Shown: positions 26,001 through 32,144 of the stretch, one piece after another | How positions within the stretch are numbered: position 1 is the stretch's first letter | Layout of the letters: the number at the start of each line of letters is the position of its first letter | NCBI GenBank assembly: GCA_027574665.1 | Contig: CM050653.1 | Location: 39,258,118-39,322,117 of the forward strand | DNA length: 64,000 nt | Source of the DNA: Rhynochetos jubatus | Taxonomy: Eukaryota; Chordata; Aves; Eurypygiformes; Rhynochetidae | Direction of reading: 5' to 3' | Made by a program: the position numbers and the translations under genes | The notes under the pieces: generated by a model | Told to the model about the DNA's origin: nothing | Databases searched by the model: none | What the model saw: the letters and a program-made list of their open reading frames with translations, nothing else

Positions 26001-28240
26001 GTGGATCGCAGCTATAAATGTGTGTGAATGCCTGGCATCTCTTACAAGGCTCCCCCTTGGGTTTAATGACTAGCAGGAGGAACTGGCAAACAGATGGCCT
26101 GTTTCTCAGAGTCCGAGCGGCGTTTTTCCTCTTGTACGTCGTTATCCTTACGGATATCTTGTCCCCGCAACGCTGGCTCTCAGGGCGCGGAGGTGAACGG
26201 ACGGTGCCGGAGGCAGCCCTTTCAAAAGGAAAGGTTACCGCGCAGGTAGCGTGCACTTCCTGTACCGCTGCTGCTTCTCGTTTAGCGCAGCACAGGAGTC
26301 TTTGAGCGAAACACGTAACTCCTGTGGTGCAGCAGTCGGGGGAGAGGTGGGAATATAGAGCCTGCCTTCGGGGCAGGTTGTCAGAAACAGCTGCTCCGTG
26401 CTTGCTTACTGAATGCAACCTGCAGACTGCAGCACGCTTGTAAGGGCTCTAAGGCTTCGACTGAGGTGGGTGAGGGACTGCAGTGACGCTTTCGGGACAC
26501 CGAAGTCTTTCACTTGCGCTTTAGAAACTGGGAGAGATGACCCGGCTCAAAGCAAGAGGAGCCTCTAGCCCTGTTTGTGTGTATCTATAAGCCATACAAA
26601 TCCAGATTCACAGGGGTAGGGGGTGGAAGGGGCCTCTAGAGACCATCTAGTCCTTTTGATTTCTTTCAGGTTAATGGACAGTGGAAAGGTCACAGCGCTG
26701 GAGGATGTGGAAATTTCAGAGACACCTACAAAAATAACCCCGTTTATCAACTCCAGCTGGAGAAGAACGGGCCATTACTGATTGAGCTACGGGGACCAAG
26801 GTGTGTTGAGAGTAAGCGTGCGTCAACACAGCGGGAGTATTACCTGCTAAAGATAAACCTCTGGCAGTGTCCTCCGTGGGGAGGGTGGGAAGGTCCCTGG
26901 GAATGCAGAAGGCACGGTATGGAAGGTGGCTCAGACTTATGTTTCTGACTTCACCATCAGTAGTGATTTAAACCTGCGCGTTTGCTACCGAGGAAATCCT
27001 TGACCTACAAGGCAAGCAGGGGCCTTCTTTCTCTTTAGTTACGGGGTCTAAGCGGAGTTAGGCCTTGCACAGAAGGGTAGAAGGTACAAAGGACTCTTTC
27101 TTCTTCTTGAACCTTAATTACAATCACAACTCCTTTTCTTCTGTAGCTGAGCTAAGACGCAGGATATGAGACTCGTAACGGCCCGCGCGGTACCGTCAGC
27201 TCTGAAAGCGCGTTTAGGCTGCCACTAGCAGGCCAGGGGAAGCGGTGGGTGTCGGCGCCCTGTAGAGCAGTCCTACGCAGGTCAAAAGCCTTTGGCCTCA
27301 AAACACCAGTGCGCAGCGCGTCGAACCGGCAGCATCCCCGGGCGTGCTCTCAAGTGTCTACAGCGGGCCCCCCAAAAACGGCAGCGCTTTCCCCACCCCC
27401 CCCCCCCCCCCCCGAGGAAATCCCCTCCTCAGAGAATGACGTGAGTGCAGGGGCATGGCTCCGCCGTGGCACCAACCCAGCGGGTTCTTTGTAGGCGGGT
27501 GTTTCCTGCCCTGGCAGGTGGTATTTGGGCCGGCTGAACGACAGGGGCAGCGGTGCCCGTCACGTGCGTTAACCGGTATTGGACAAACTGTCCCAAGGTA
27601 CAAGGCAACGTGAGAAATTCTGCTGGGATCAGCGAGCGATCGCCCTGACAGCGATCCGATCGCGGCCCAGGCTCTGCGCCACGCGGCACAGGGGTGTCTG
27701 GAAGTTGAACGCGGAGGCAGACTTCTAGTAGGTTTAGTTCCGAACCCGGAACGCGTTCCTTCTTCCTCCAACTCCTGCGTTCGTGCCAGGGTAACTGCGA
27801 CTGAACCCTCCTGTCACAAGCGTGACAAACCTTTCAGATGTCTTCCAGCCGTAGCGCGCCGTCGTTAATAACGAGCCCCCTTTGCGGTAATCGCTGCGCC
27901 AACAGCCTTGTGACGTCGCTTGCAGGCAATACAGCGTTGGGTTTGAACTCGTCACCGTCTCGACGGTAGGAGATCCCGGTTCCTCTGGCTTTCAGAAGAA
28001 GAGCAGCGGCGACTACAGGTACTACTCGGTGAAGTCCTCGAGGTTCGAAACGTGCTGCAGATCGTAGTTCTAACAGGCCCTTTCTTCCGTCGTAGGTGTG
28101 GATTTTGCTACTTGGAAGCGGAGAACCTCTTTGCTGGCGTTTACAACATCATCCCCACCACGTTCCTGCCGCAGCAAGAGGGTCCTTTTTTCTTGGATTT
28201 TAACAGCACTGCTCCTCTCAAGGTATCGCAGCTGCAGTGA
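1923..28240 (+). CDS. CAPN7: CAPN7, calpain-7 (exons 2-21 of 21; exon 1 lies left of the window)
   Basis: Calpain-7 is a Ca2+-independent-type cysteine protease, orthologous to fungal PalB. It is recruited to endosomes by binding ESCRT-III proteins (IST1, CHMP1) through N-terminal MIT domains. Twenty exons with GT..AG introns join in one frame, 2,340 nt including the stop. Adding an inferred 34-residue exon 1 gives 813 residues, the normal vertebrate length. Domain order: end of MIT1 (exon 2), MIT2 (exons 3-4), variable Pro/Ser linker (exon 5), CysPc protease core (exons 6-14), then two C2-like/CBSW beta-sandwich domains (exons 15-21). There is no penta-EF-hand, as expected for this family. 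Catalytic Cys290 (11049-11051), His458 (17255-17257) and Asn478 (17583-17585) are intact, so the gene looks functional. Each exon is listed separately. The next gene, SH3BP5, is convergent. Confidence 0.97.
2594..2615. repeat. T22 homopolymer
   Basis: An uninterrupted run of 22 T inside the antisense CR1 copy of CAPN7 intron 2. Its length is likely to vary between individuals and to be error-prone in assemblies. Confidence 0.95.
3113..3214. repeat. Two tandem copies of a 51-bp unit
   Basis: The unit starts ggaccctgcagggtgtcagt and occurs at 3113-3163 and again at 3164-3214, with only a few mismatches (acagggcgtagc versus acggggcatagc). It lies inside the CR1 fragment, so it is a secondary duplication, either an incipient minisatellite or slippage. 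Confidence 0.9.
3724..3881 (+). CDS. CAPN7: CAPN7 exon 3 (MIT domain 2)
   Basis: 158 nt: two bases completing Val71, then 52 codons (72-123). It carries the highly conserved [15 protein letters not shown] and the acidic [17 protein letters not shown] helix of the second MIT domain. The acceptor is ttttcatttag and the donor gtatgt. Confidence 0.97.
3882..6088 (+). other. CAPN7: CAPN7 intron 3
   Basis: 2,207 nt, AT-rich, with an A18 run at 5913-5930. No gene or recognisable transposon was seen. Several short open frames here have no family resemblance. Confidence 0.8.
5913..5930. repeat. A18 homopolymer
   Basis: 18 consecutive A in intron 3 of CAPN7. No retroposed gene body was recognised upstream of it. 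Confidence 0.9.
6089..6156 (+). CDS. CAPN7: CAPN7 exon 4 (end of MIT domain 2)
   Basis: 68 nt, codons 124-145 plus two bases of Arg146. It encodes a basic amphipathic helix ending [10 protein letters not shown], the closing helix of the second MIT domain. The acceptor is gtacttaag and the donor gtgagt. Confidence 0.95.
6157..6694 (+). other. CAPN7: CAPN7 intron 4
   Basis: 538 nt of AT-rich intron; nothing notable was recognised. Confidence 0.8.
6695..6895 (+). CDS. CAPN7: CAPN7 exon 5 (interdomain linker)
   Basis: 201 nt, codons 147-212 with split Arg146 and Arg213. The first part is a Ser/Lys/Pro-rich linker between the MIT domains and the protease; it is the least conserved coding stretch of the gene. 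It ends with the conserved [14 protein letters not shown] leading into the CysPc domain. The acceptor is cgctttag and the donor gtaagt. Confidence 0.95.
6896..8544 (+). other. CAPN7: CAPN7 intron 5
   Basis: 1,649 nt. It contains one short antisense CR1 3' end (7799-7925) and is otherwise AT-rich without recognisable content. Confidence 0.8.
7799..7925 (-). mobile_element. CR1 LINE 3' end, antisense
   Basis: About 125 bp. It begins catagaatggtttgggtcgg and includes ccatgggcagggacaccct and tccagcctggccttgaa, the inverted terminal part of a CR1. The copy is heavily 5'-truncated, as most CR1 copies are. Confidence 0.92.
8545..8631 (+). CDS. CAPN7: CAPN7 exon 6 (start of protease domain PC1)
   Basis: 87 nt, codons 214-241 plus the split Arg213 and Ser242. 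It encodes [19 protein letters not shown], the conserved entry to the calpain CysPc domain. The acceptor follows a T-rich tract and reads gacttgcag; the donor is gtaagt. Confidence 0.96.
8632..9190 (+). other. CAPN7: CAPN7 intron 6
   Basis: 559 nt of AT-rich intron with no recognised element. Confidence 0.8.
9191..9317 (+). CDS. CAPN7: CAPN7 exon 7 (protease core PC1)
   Basis: 127 nt, completing Ser242 and then codons 243-284. It encodes [10 protein letters not shown], the conserved [16 protein letters not shown] and SSFSIKQ, just upstream of the catalytic cysteine. The acceptor is acaacgttag and the donor gtaaat. Confidence 0.96.
9570..10556 (+). mobile_element. CR1 LINE, about 1-kb 3' part in sense orientation
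   Basis: The last kilobase of a CR1 ORF2 plus its short 3' end. The left part keeps the reverse-transcriptase text [10 protein letters not shown] and later [14 protein letters not shown]. The element ends ccaacccaaaccattctgtg. The left edge is approximate; the copy is 5'-truncated and broken (see the pseudogene entry). Confidence 0.93.
9579..10470 (+). pseudogene. Broken CR1 reverse transcriptase (ORF2 C-terminal part)
   Basis: The first frame (9579 on) shows the RT finger/palm motif PQGSVLGP, but the position of the catalytic FADD box reads SADN, so the active site is lost. Homology moves to another frame near 9716-9730 and continues to a stop near 10126, then reappears in a third frame. 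There are therefore at least two frameshifts, and no functional product is possible. Confidence 0.88.
11034..11119 (+). CDS. CAPN7: CAPN7 exon 8 (catalytic cysteine)
   Basis: 86 nt, codons 285-312 plus two bases of Ser313. It encodes [20 protein letters not shown]. The active-site Cys is residue 290 (TGT at 11049-11051), in the calpain DCSFVAS context. The acceptor is tctgtacag and the donor gtaagt. Confidence 0.98.
11120..11913 (+). other. CAPN7: CAPN7 intron 8
   Basis: 794 nt of AT-rich intron with no recognised element. Confidence 0.8.
11914..12007 (+). CDS. CAPN7: CAPN7 exon 9 (protease core)
   Basis: 94 nt, completing Ser313 and then codons 314-344. It encodes [20 protein letters not shown] and the start of the strand [10 protein letters not shown]. 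The acceptor is ttttttaacag and the donor gtaagt. Confidence 0.97.
12008..13554 (+). other. CAPN7: CAPN7 intron 9
   Basis: 1,547 nt. A MIR-like SINE remnant sits near 13291-13372; nothing else was recognised. Confidence 0.75.
13291..13372 (+). repeat. MIR-like ancient SINE remnant
   Basis: Successive matches, with gaps, to the remembered MIR core: cccattatgcccaggggaaa (for cc-cattttacagatggggaaa), then gaggtagg, then atcacaggtcgcccagt, then gtgccagtaagagctgg. Order and spacing fit, but identity is modest. A RepeatMasker run would settle it. Confidence 0.45.
13555..13701 (+). CDS. CAPN7: CAPN7 exon 10 (protease core PC1/PC2 junction)
   Basis: 147 nt, codons 345-393, with both borders in phase 0. 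It encodes [10 protein letters not shown], the conserved [19 protein letters not shown] and PGSNS. The acceptor is cacacag and the donor gtaagt. About 35% of third codon positions are G or C by hand count, in contrast to the exons after 20 kb. Confidence 0.97.
13702..15539 (+). other. CAPN7: CAPN7 intron 10
   Basis: 1,838 nt. It contains a sense CR1 3' end near 15099-15245; otherwise there is no recognised content. Confidence 0.8.
15099..15245 (+). mobile_element. CR1 LINE 3' end, sense
   Basis: It reads gatgggctggatgctgc, then caaggccaggctggatgagg, ccatggcaggggggctagaa and gtcccttccaacccaat. A short, 5'-truncated terminal CR1 fragment in CAPN7 intron 10. Confidence 0.9.
15540..15646 (+). 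CDS. CAPN7: CAPN7 exon 11 (protease core PC2)
   Basis: 107 nt, codons 394-428 plus two bases of Arg429. It encodes [20 protein letters not shown] and [16 protein letters not shown] is a strongly conserved calpain-7 segment. The acceptor is gcatttcag and the donor gtagaa, a weak donor. Confidence 0.96.
15647..17169 (+). other. CAPN7: CAPN7 intron 11
   Basis: 1,523 nt; no exon or transposon was recognised. Confidence 0.8.
17170..17290 (+). CDS. CAPN7: CAPN7 exon 12 (catalytic histidine)
   Basis: 121 nt, completing Arg429 and then codons 430-469. It encodes [15 protein letters not shown] and [18 protein letters not shown]. The active-site His is residue 458 (CAC at 17255-17257). The donor is gtatcg; intron 12 is only 268 nt (17291-17558). 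Confidence 0.98.
17559..17703 (+). CDS. CAPN7: CAPN7 exon 13 (catalytic asparagine)
   Basis: 145 nt, codons 470-517 plus the first base of Gly518. It encodes [20 protein letters not shown], with active-site Asn478 (AAT at 17583-17585), followed by [20 protein letters not shown]. The acceptor is ttgtttag and the donor gtaata. The frame stays open for about 60 codons beyond the donor, so retained-intron transcripts would carry a novel tail before a stop. Confidence 0.98.
18578..18617. repeat. Short direct repeat, 16-bp core at 24-bp spacing
   Basis: gttgacttctgagtga occurs at 18578-18593 and again at 18602-18617. It lies in the putative U3 part of the intron 13 LTR candidate, where small tandem enhancer-like repeats are common. 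Confidence 0.85.
18834..18840 (+). promoter_or_regulatory. TATA box of the candidate solo LTR
   Basis: TATAAAA followed by gcagg, within an otherwise low-complexity AT region, about 240 bp before an AGTAAA signal. It is proposed as the LTR promoter; its activity is unknown. Confidence 0.4.
20148..20247 (+). CDS. CAPN7: CAPN7 exon 14 (end of protease domain)
   Basis: 100 nt, completing Gly518, codons 519-550, and two bases of Ser551. It encodes [20 protein letters not shown], the conserved end of the CysPc fold. The acceptor is ttttttag-type (tttcctttttag) and the donor gttggt. Confidence 0.97.
20248..20844 (+). other. CAPN7: CAPN7 intron 14
   Basis: 597 nt. CpG density begins to rise here compared with earlier introns. 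No element was recognised. Confidence 0.75.
20845..20980 (+). CDS. CAPN7: CAPN7 exon 15 (first C2-like/CBSW domain)
   Basis: 136 nt, completing Ser551 and then codons 552-596. It encodes [20 protein letters not shown] and the strand [16 protein letters not shown]. The donor is gtaccg. About 67% of third codon positions are G or C by hand count. Confidence 0.97.
20981..21413 (+). other. CAPN7: CAPN7 intron 15
   Basis: 433 nt, nothing recognised. Confidence 0.75.
21414..21489 (+). CDS. CAPN7: CAPN7 exon 16 (first C2-like domain)
   Basis: 76 nt, codons 597-621 plus the first base of Ala622. It encodes [20 protein letters not shown] and KVYYP. The acceptor is gttttttgtag and the donor gttagt. 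Confidence 0.96.
21490..23362 (+). other. CAPN7: CAPN7 intron 16
   Basis: 1,873 nt with moderate CpG content. No exon or transposon was recognised. Confidence 0.75.
23363..23508 (+). CDS. CAPN7: CAPN7 exon 17 (end of first C2-like domain)
   Basis: 146 nt, completing Ala622 and then codons 623-670. It encodes [20 protein letters not shown] and [19 protein letters not shown]. The acceptor is ctttttcag and the donor gtacgt. About 73% of third positions are G or C by hand count. Confidence 0.97.
23509..24064 (+). other. CAPN7: CAPN7 intron 17
   Basis: 556 nt, nothing recognised. Confidence 0.75.
24065..24127 (+). CDS. CAPN7: CAPN7 exon 18
   Basis: 63 nt, 21 complete codons (671-691), too short and too split to show as an obvious open frame. 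It encodes [20 protein letters not shown] plus Arg, matching the hinge between the two C2-like domains. The acceptor is caccacag and the donor gtaaag. Both borders are phase 0, so skipping would preserve the frame. Confidence 0.94.
25365..25497 (+). mobile_element. CR1 LINE 3' end, sense
   Basis: It reads caaggccaggctggatgagg, agggtgtccctgcccatggc and cccaaaccattctgtgatcc. About 130 bp of the CR1 terminus including its ATTCTRTG-like end. Confidence 0.92.
26605..26653 (-). mobile_element. CR1 3'-terminal fragment abutting the exon 19 acceptor
   Basis: The text gattcacaggggtagggg and ggaaggggcctctagagacc followed by atctagtcc matches the inverted CR1 terminus of an older subfamily. It stops where the polypyrimidine tract of exon 19 begins (ttttgatttctttcag). 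Confidence 0.65.
26670..26800 (+). CDS. CAPN7: CAPN7 exon 19 (second C2-like domain)
   Basis: 131 nt, codons 692-734 plus two bases of Arg735. It encodes [36 protein letters not shown] and LRGPR. The GGCGNF turn is typical of the C-terminal domain. The acceptor is gatttctttcag and the donor gtgtgt. Confidence 0.97.
26801..27925 (+). other. CAPN7: CAPN7 intron 19
   Basis: 1,125 nt, very rich in CpG (for example around 27180-27300 and 27530-27960), with a C18 run at 27396-27413. No transposon or exon was recognised. Confidence 0.75.
27396..27413. repeat. C18 homopolymer
   Basis: 18 consecutive C, preceded by CCCCA, in CAPN7 intron 19. The complementary strand carries G18, a G-quadruplex-capable run. 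It is an assembly-fragile site. Confidence 0.95.
27926..28018 (+). CDS. CAPN7: CAPN7 exon 20 (second C2-like domain)
   Basis: 93 nt, completing Arg735, codons 736-765, and two bases of Arg766. It encodes [20 protein letters not shown] and [10 protein letters not shown]. The acceptor is cgcttgcag and the donor gtacta. Confidence 0.96.
28019..28095 (+). other. CAPN7: CAPN7 intron 20, only 77 nt
   Basis: A very short intron between exons 20 and 21, with donor gtacta and acceptor ttccgtcgtag. It is near the lower limit for efficient vertebrate splicing and is the smallest intron in the window. Confidence 0.9.
28096..28240 (+). CDS. CAPN7: CAPN7 exon 21 (last coding exon)
   Basis: 145 nt, completing Arg766, codons 767-813, and the stop TGA at 28238-28240. 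It encodes [20 protein letters not shown] and the conserved end [11 protein letters not shown] followed by VSQLQ. The C-terminus is complete. Confidence 0.98.
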
Positions 28241-28624
28241 GGAGACGGCCCTTCCTGGTGCCGTCTGAGGAGGTGCTGCTGACCGGTCCTGCAGTCAGAA
28301 CAGGTGAACAACTTCCTACGCCTCTGCGGAAAAGGCAGTTACGTCGCGAGCCGGAGCCAGCAGCGTGGGCTCGCTGCTGGGGCCGGCGGCTGTGGCAGGC
28401 GGGGAGCTGTGGGGTTTGCCGCCGCGGCAGCGGAGGGAGCGCAGTGCCGTTTGGCCGCCTCGCCAGCGGGCTGAAGTGCTTCGCGTCACGCCAGCTGGCA
28501 GAATCTCTTTATTGCTATTTTTCCACACTTCAGATCGAATTCTAGTGAGGTAAGAGAAGAACCGAGATTGAAATTCTCTTCTCCCACAGCACAGGGTATA
28601 TGGGTTTAAGATTTTATTCTTCAA

Positions 28625-28630
28625 AGTAAA
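28625..28630 (+). terminator. CAPN7: Candidate proximal CAPN7 polyadenylation signal (AGTAAA)
   Basis: AGTAAA, a known variant hexamer, about 385 nt after the stop codon. The U/GU-rich segment cttgtgtattctgcttatt follows 20-30 nt downstream. It would give a short 3'UTR. Confidence 0.35.
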
Positions 28631-29189
28631 CACGTAAGGAAAAAGCACTCTTGTGTATTCTGCTTATTCGCTCTCAGGACCCAACGGCTTTGGCTGCGTA
28701 CCTCTGCTGCTGTCTTGAATGTTGTCAGCGCTGAGCGTGGAAGTTCTCGCCTCTAGATGTTCATTTGCTACTGCTCAGCATGTAGTGTTCCAGCCTAGCG
28801 TGTTCAGCTTCTCTGGAATACCTACGTAGGAGTAAAGGAAAGGGAAGGTTCCGGCTGTAGCCATTACTAAAAGGAAAAAGTGTGGCTTCACTGGTGTCAC
28901 ACGTACACGTTGGGCGCTGTTGTTTCAGACCCGTGCTCCTTCAGCACCTAACGTTACAGCCCAGGGTGCGCGGTGGCCTTCTCCCCGCTCGCTGCAAGGC
29001 GTGGCTTGACCCCGCTCAGGAGCAGGATTGGGGCTCAGCCAGCCGTAGCGGGCAGACAGCACTGGCGGGGAAGGTTTTCAGCTGAAGCTGCAGGATAGGA
29101 GCCTCTGTTGAGTGAGGAGGGAGGGAACTACCTACTGATGGTGTCCCAGCAGAGAAATGGTGTATCCTCAGCATCCAAGACTAGAGATA

Positions 29190-29490
29190 ACAGGGGATGG
29201 GGCCAGGCTCTTCTCAGGGGTGTCCAGTGACAGGACTAGGGGCAGTGGCCATGAACTGGAAAACAGAAGGTTCAGCCTGAACATGAGGAAAGCCTTCTTC
29301 CCTGTGAGGGTGCCAGAGCACTGGGACAGGCTGCCCAGAGAGGTGGGGGAGTCTCCTTCCCTGGAGACTTTCCAAAGCCGCCTGGACTTGTTCCTGTGTG
29401 ATCTGCTCTGGGTGATCCTGCTCTGGCAGGGGGGTTGGACTAGATGGTCCCCAGAGGTCCCTTCCAACCCCTGACACTCGGTGAATCTGT
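29190..29490 (+). mobile_element. CR1 LINE 3' part, sense, different subfamily
   Basis: It encodes an unbroken C-terminal ORF2 tail in one frame, including SSDRTRGSGHELENRRFSLN and WDRLPREVGESPSLETFQSR, and ends ggtcccttccaacccctgac. The 3' end differs from the ccatgggcaggg type, so it belongs to another CR1 subfamily. It lies between CAPN7 and SH3BP5. Confidence 0.9.
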
Positions 29491-31000
29491 AACATGTATA
29501 TTAACCAGGCTTTTTCCTCTACCTGCCACGCTCATCCTGAAATGCATTGGGTTTTGTCCTTTTGCAAATGGCAGACTCAGAACTCCCGTGTCGGGCAGCT
29601 GGGGGACAGGGTGGATTTAGAACAGCCCTAGGGAGGGCTGTGCTGTTCAGGTTGGTTTGGCAGCTTTCCAGGCAGAAAGGTGGTGTTTAAATCTCACTTC
29701 AGCCTTTCCCACTTGGTCACTGGGAAACGGGGCACACAGGCTCCAGGAGTACCAGGAATATTAACTGTGGAACTAACCAGGAATGTTAACAGGCGGCTGG
29801 AACGCCCCGCGCTGTGCGCTTCCCTCCTGACACCGGGCAGAGCGCTCAGGTGGGGTCTGTGAAAGGAAATACAAAATATTCCTGAGAAAAAAAGAGTCTG
29901 CAAATTCTGTCTGGGGCAAAGGAATTTGGCAACAAAATTTTCTTGCTCTTTCTTTTCTTAGGGAAAAAAAAAATCGTGTAAGTAGCTAAGATTGGCTTTG
30001 ATATTTTCTGTCAAAATACATAATTCCTTATTTTTTCCACACATAAATCTGGAGGAGGCACTGGTCACGATGCTTCACTTCCAGTTCAAGTCACGCACCG
30101 CTGGACCCTCCTCTGCCTGTAAACGCGCCATCCAAGCTTTGAAACGCTGAAATACAGCCCCTCGTACAACCGAGCGTCCTGCAGGCCCCGGGCGGTGTCG
30201 TGCCCCGCGTGGTGCTGAGCGCTGGGGGGGGATGAGGGATGATGCGAAAGCCTGCTGCTGTAAGGGGCGCTGGGGGGGCTTACGCTTCGATCCCCTACAG
30301 GAAGACGAGTTTTGTCAGCGGCGCGGGGGGAGAATCGGAGACAGCCTCCTCAGAAGTTTTGACGTTCTCTTCGCTCGTGCTGCAAAGCCTTTTCTGTCTA
30401 TTCCTGTTTAAATCCTGCCTTAAAGCTCTCTCCAAGGCCCCGAAATGCTGCTGTTTACGGCTCAGGGTGACACACAGCCCTGGTTTGCTTGGTTAGGAAG
30501 CCAGGGGTTAATCCCATCCAGCAGTTCTCCCAGCCCCATGCTGCCGCTCACTCCAGCTTTGCGGCATCAACAGCTTCCATGCCCCGGCCCTGGGAGCCCG
30601 AGACACAGCCCTGGTTCCCTGCAGGAAGGCCCGTGACCCTGTTCTGTGCGGGGGTCCGTGCGGCATCGGAGCCACCAGCCCCTCAGCGTTACGTCTGCGT
30701 GTGTACAGGACGTCATCGCTGAGGCGGAAGTGACGCTGAAGCTGTTTGAGAACACCAAAGAGAGGCCGAACTCCCAGGTTAACGTTTGCGTTACGCATTC
30801 TCGCTTCAGCTGAAGTGATCACGGACGCTTTGATACCGCAGGGGCTTGGTTTTGTACCCACCAAGGCAGCAGCTACCGTCACGTTACGCTTCGGAACGCA
30901 GGAAGAGCCCCAACTGGAGAAGGCTCGCTCGTTTGCCTGCACTCCCGCGTGGTGGATGTTCGTTTGTCGCGCTGGTAATTAGGGCTTTTATGAAGTTTCA

Positions 31001-31006
31001 AATAAA
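31001..31006 (+). terminator. CAPN7: Candidate distal CAPN7 polyadenylation signal (AATAAA)
   Basis: Canonical AATAAA followed within 20-25 nt by the U-rich text gttttccgtcagttttag. It would give a 3'UTR of about 2.8 kb that includes the CR1 copy at 29190-29490. RNA evidence is required to choose between this and the proximal site. Confidence 0.4.
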
Positions 31007-31403
31007 ACGAGTTTTCCGTCAGTTTTAGACACGCAGTTCCGCCTGGTTGCTTGCGCGTCGCCGCAGGAAGAGGGCCGCGGCCGGACCTTTAGGCCGCAGA
31101 CCCTGCAGAAGCGTGGTGTCAGAGCAGGGTACAGTGCGCTCCCCGCCCGTTGCTGCTTCCTCAGCACTGGCTGTGCCCTGCCAGGAGCAGAGTCCGATCC
31201 GGACAGAGGCCAAGGCAGTGCACACGGCTGTTCTGACATCCTGTTGAACATCAAGTTCATCCGCTGCCCAGGTGCGGGGAGTTTGGGTTTCCAGTCAGAA
31301 CTGGCAAGGCAAGAGGAAATTTGAGAGCAGGAGAGGTTAAATAAACCCCAAACCAAGCAAGCCCAAAGCAGCCAACCAACCCGGGGAAGGGCAAGGGGGT
31401 AAG

Positions 31404-31516
31404 GATGGGGCTCTGAGCACCCTGCTCTAGTGGAGGGTGTCCCTGCCCATGGCAGGGGGTTGGAACTGGGTGGGCTTTAAGGTCCCTTCCAACCCAGACC
31501 ATCCTGTGGTTCTGTT
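31404..31516 (+). mobile_element. CR1 LINE 3' end, sense
   Basis: It reads ggggctctgagcaccctgct, then gtccctgcccatggcagggg, then cccttccaacccagaccat. A short terminal fragment lying just beyond the predicted SH3BP5 cleavage site. Confidence 0.9.
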
Positions 31517-31608
31517 TAAAGACCGAACTCACTGCGGGAGACGACCGGGTTCTTAGCGCTCGAGACAGACGTGGTTTGCACAGACGCGAGAGGTGGAAAA
31601 CAAAACCG

Positions 31609-31614
31609 TTTACT
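31609..31614 (-). terminator. SH3BP5: Candidate SH3BP5 polyadenylation signal (AGTAAA on the minus strand)
   Basis: The minus strand reads AGTAAA, then a U-rich gttttgttttcc and GU-rich gtctgtgc and cgtctgtctc. Cleavage would fall near 31585-31595. This gives a 3'UTR of roughly 1.27 kb, and cross-species mRNA would be needed to confirm it. Confidence 0.4.
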
Positions 31615-32117
31615 GTAGTGTGAAGAATTTTACATTGACTTTGAGAAGAGATACACAAGCGGTGGCAGGGACAAAGTACAACAGGACTGCAAAACCAGAG
31701 ATAGAAAATACTTGGGGCAATACTAAAATTCCCATCAAATTAACAGTAAGAAACAGACATCCTGGGTAAAACGGTGCTTTCGGGAACGCTTAGCCACCAA
31801 AACCAAAGAGTCCTAGGATTTTTACTACCACTTATTAGCATAATTACCCGACACTACTACTGCCTAACAGCTGCTGGCAAAACATGCCCCTGCCCTTTCT
31901 AGAGTTACTGAACACCTTCCCTAGGGCATCCTAAAATCCCAAGTCCCTTTCACAGTCATAAAACCCCACACAGGACAACCTACGGAGAAGCTTAAGAACA
32001 CAATGTCAGTCTACACTGGCGACTCCTTTTCTTCATGCATATTTCAAGGACGAATCCCGTATCGTAACTGTCCCCAAAACATCTATGACTCCCGTTTTGG
32101 AGGAGAACCACCCCCCG

Positions 32118-32144
32118 CCCCCCCCCCCCCCCCCCAAAAAAAAA
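32118..32144. repeat. C18-A9 tract (T9-G18 on the SH3BP5 transcript strand)
   Basis: 18 C at 32118-32135, directly followed by 9 A at 32136-32144. A further six C precede it, separated by one G. It lies inside the predicted SH3BP5 3'UTR. Confidence 0.93.

Larger units (their letters stand above)
24128..26669 (+). other. CAPN7: CAPN7 intron 18
   Basis: 2,542 nt, GC-richer than the 5' introns. It has a sense CR1 3' end (25365-25497) and a short antisense CR1 terminal fragment (26605-26653) that reaches to within 16 nt of the next exon. Confidence 0.8.
28241..31600. other. Convergent 3' region: CAPN7 3'UTR and spacer to SH3BP5
   Basis: CAPN7 3'UTR of unknown extent, followed by spacer. Candidate polyadenylation signals are at 28625-28630 and 31001-31006. 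Two sense CR1 copies (29190-29490, 31404-31516) lie here. GC and CpG are high near 28240-28520 and 30190-31220. No other gene was recognised. Confidence 0.7.
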
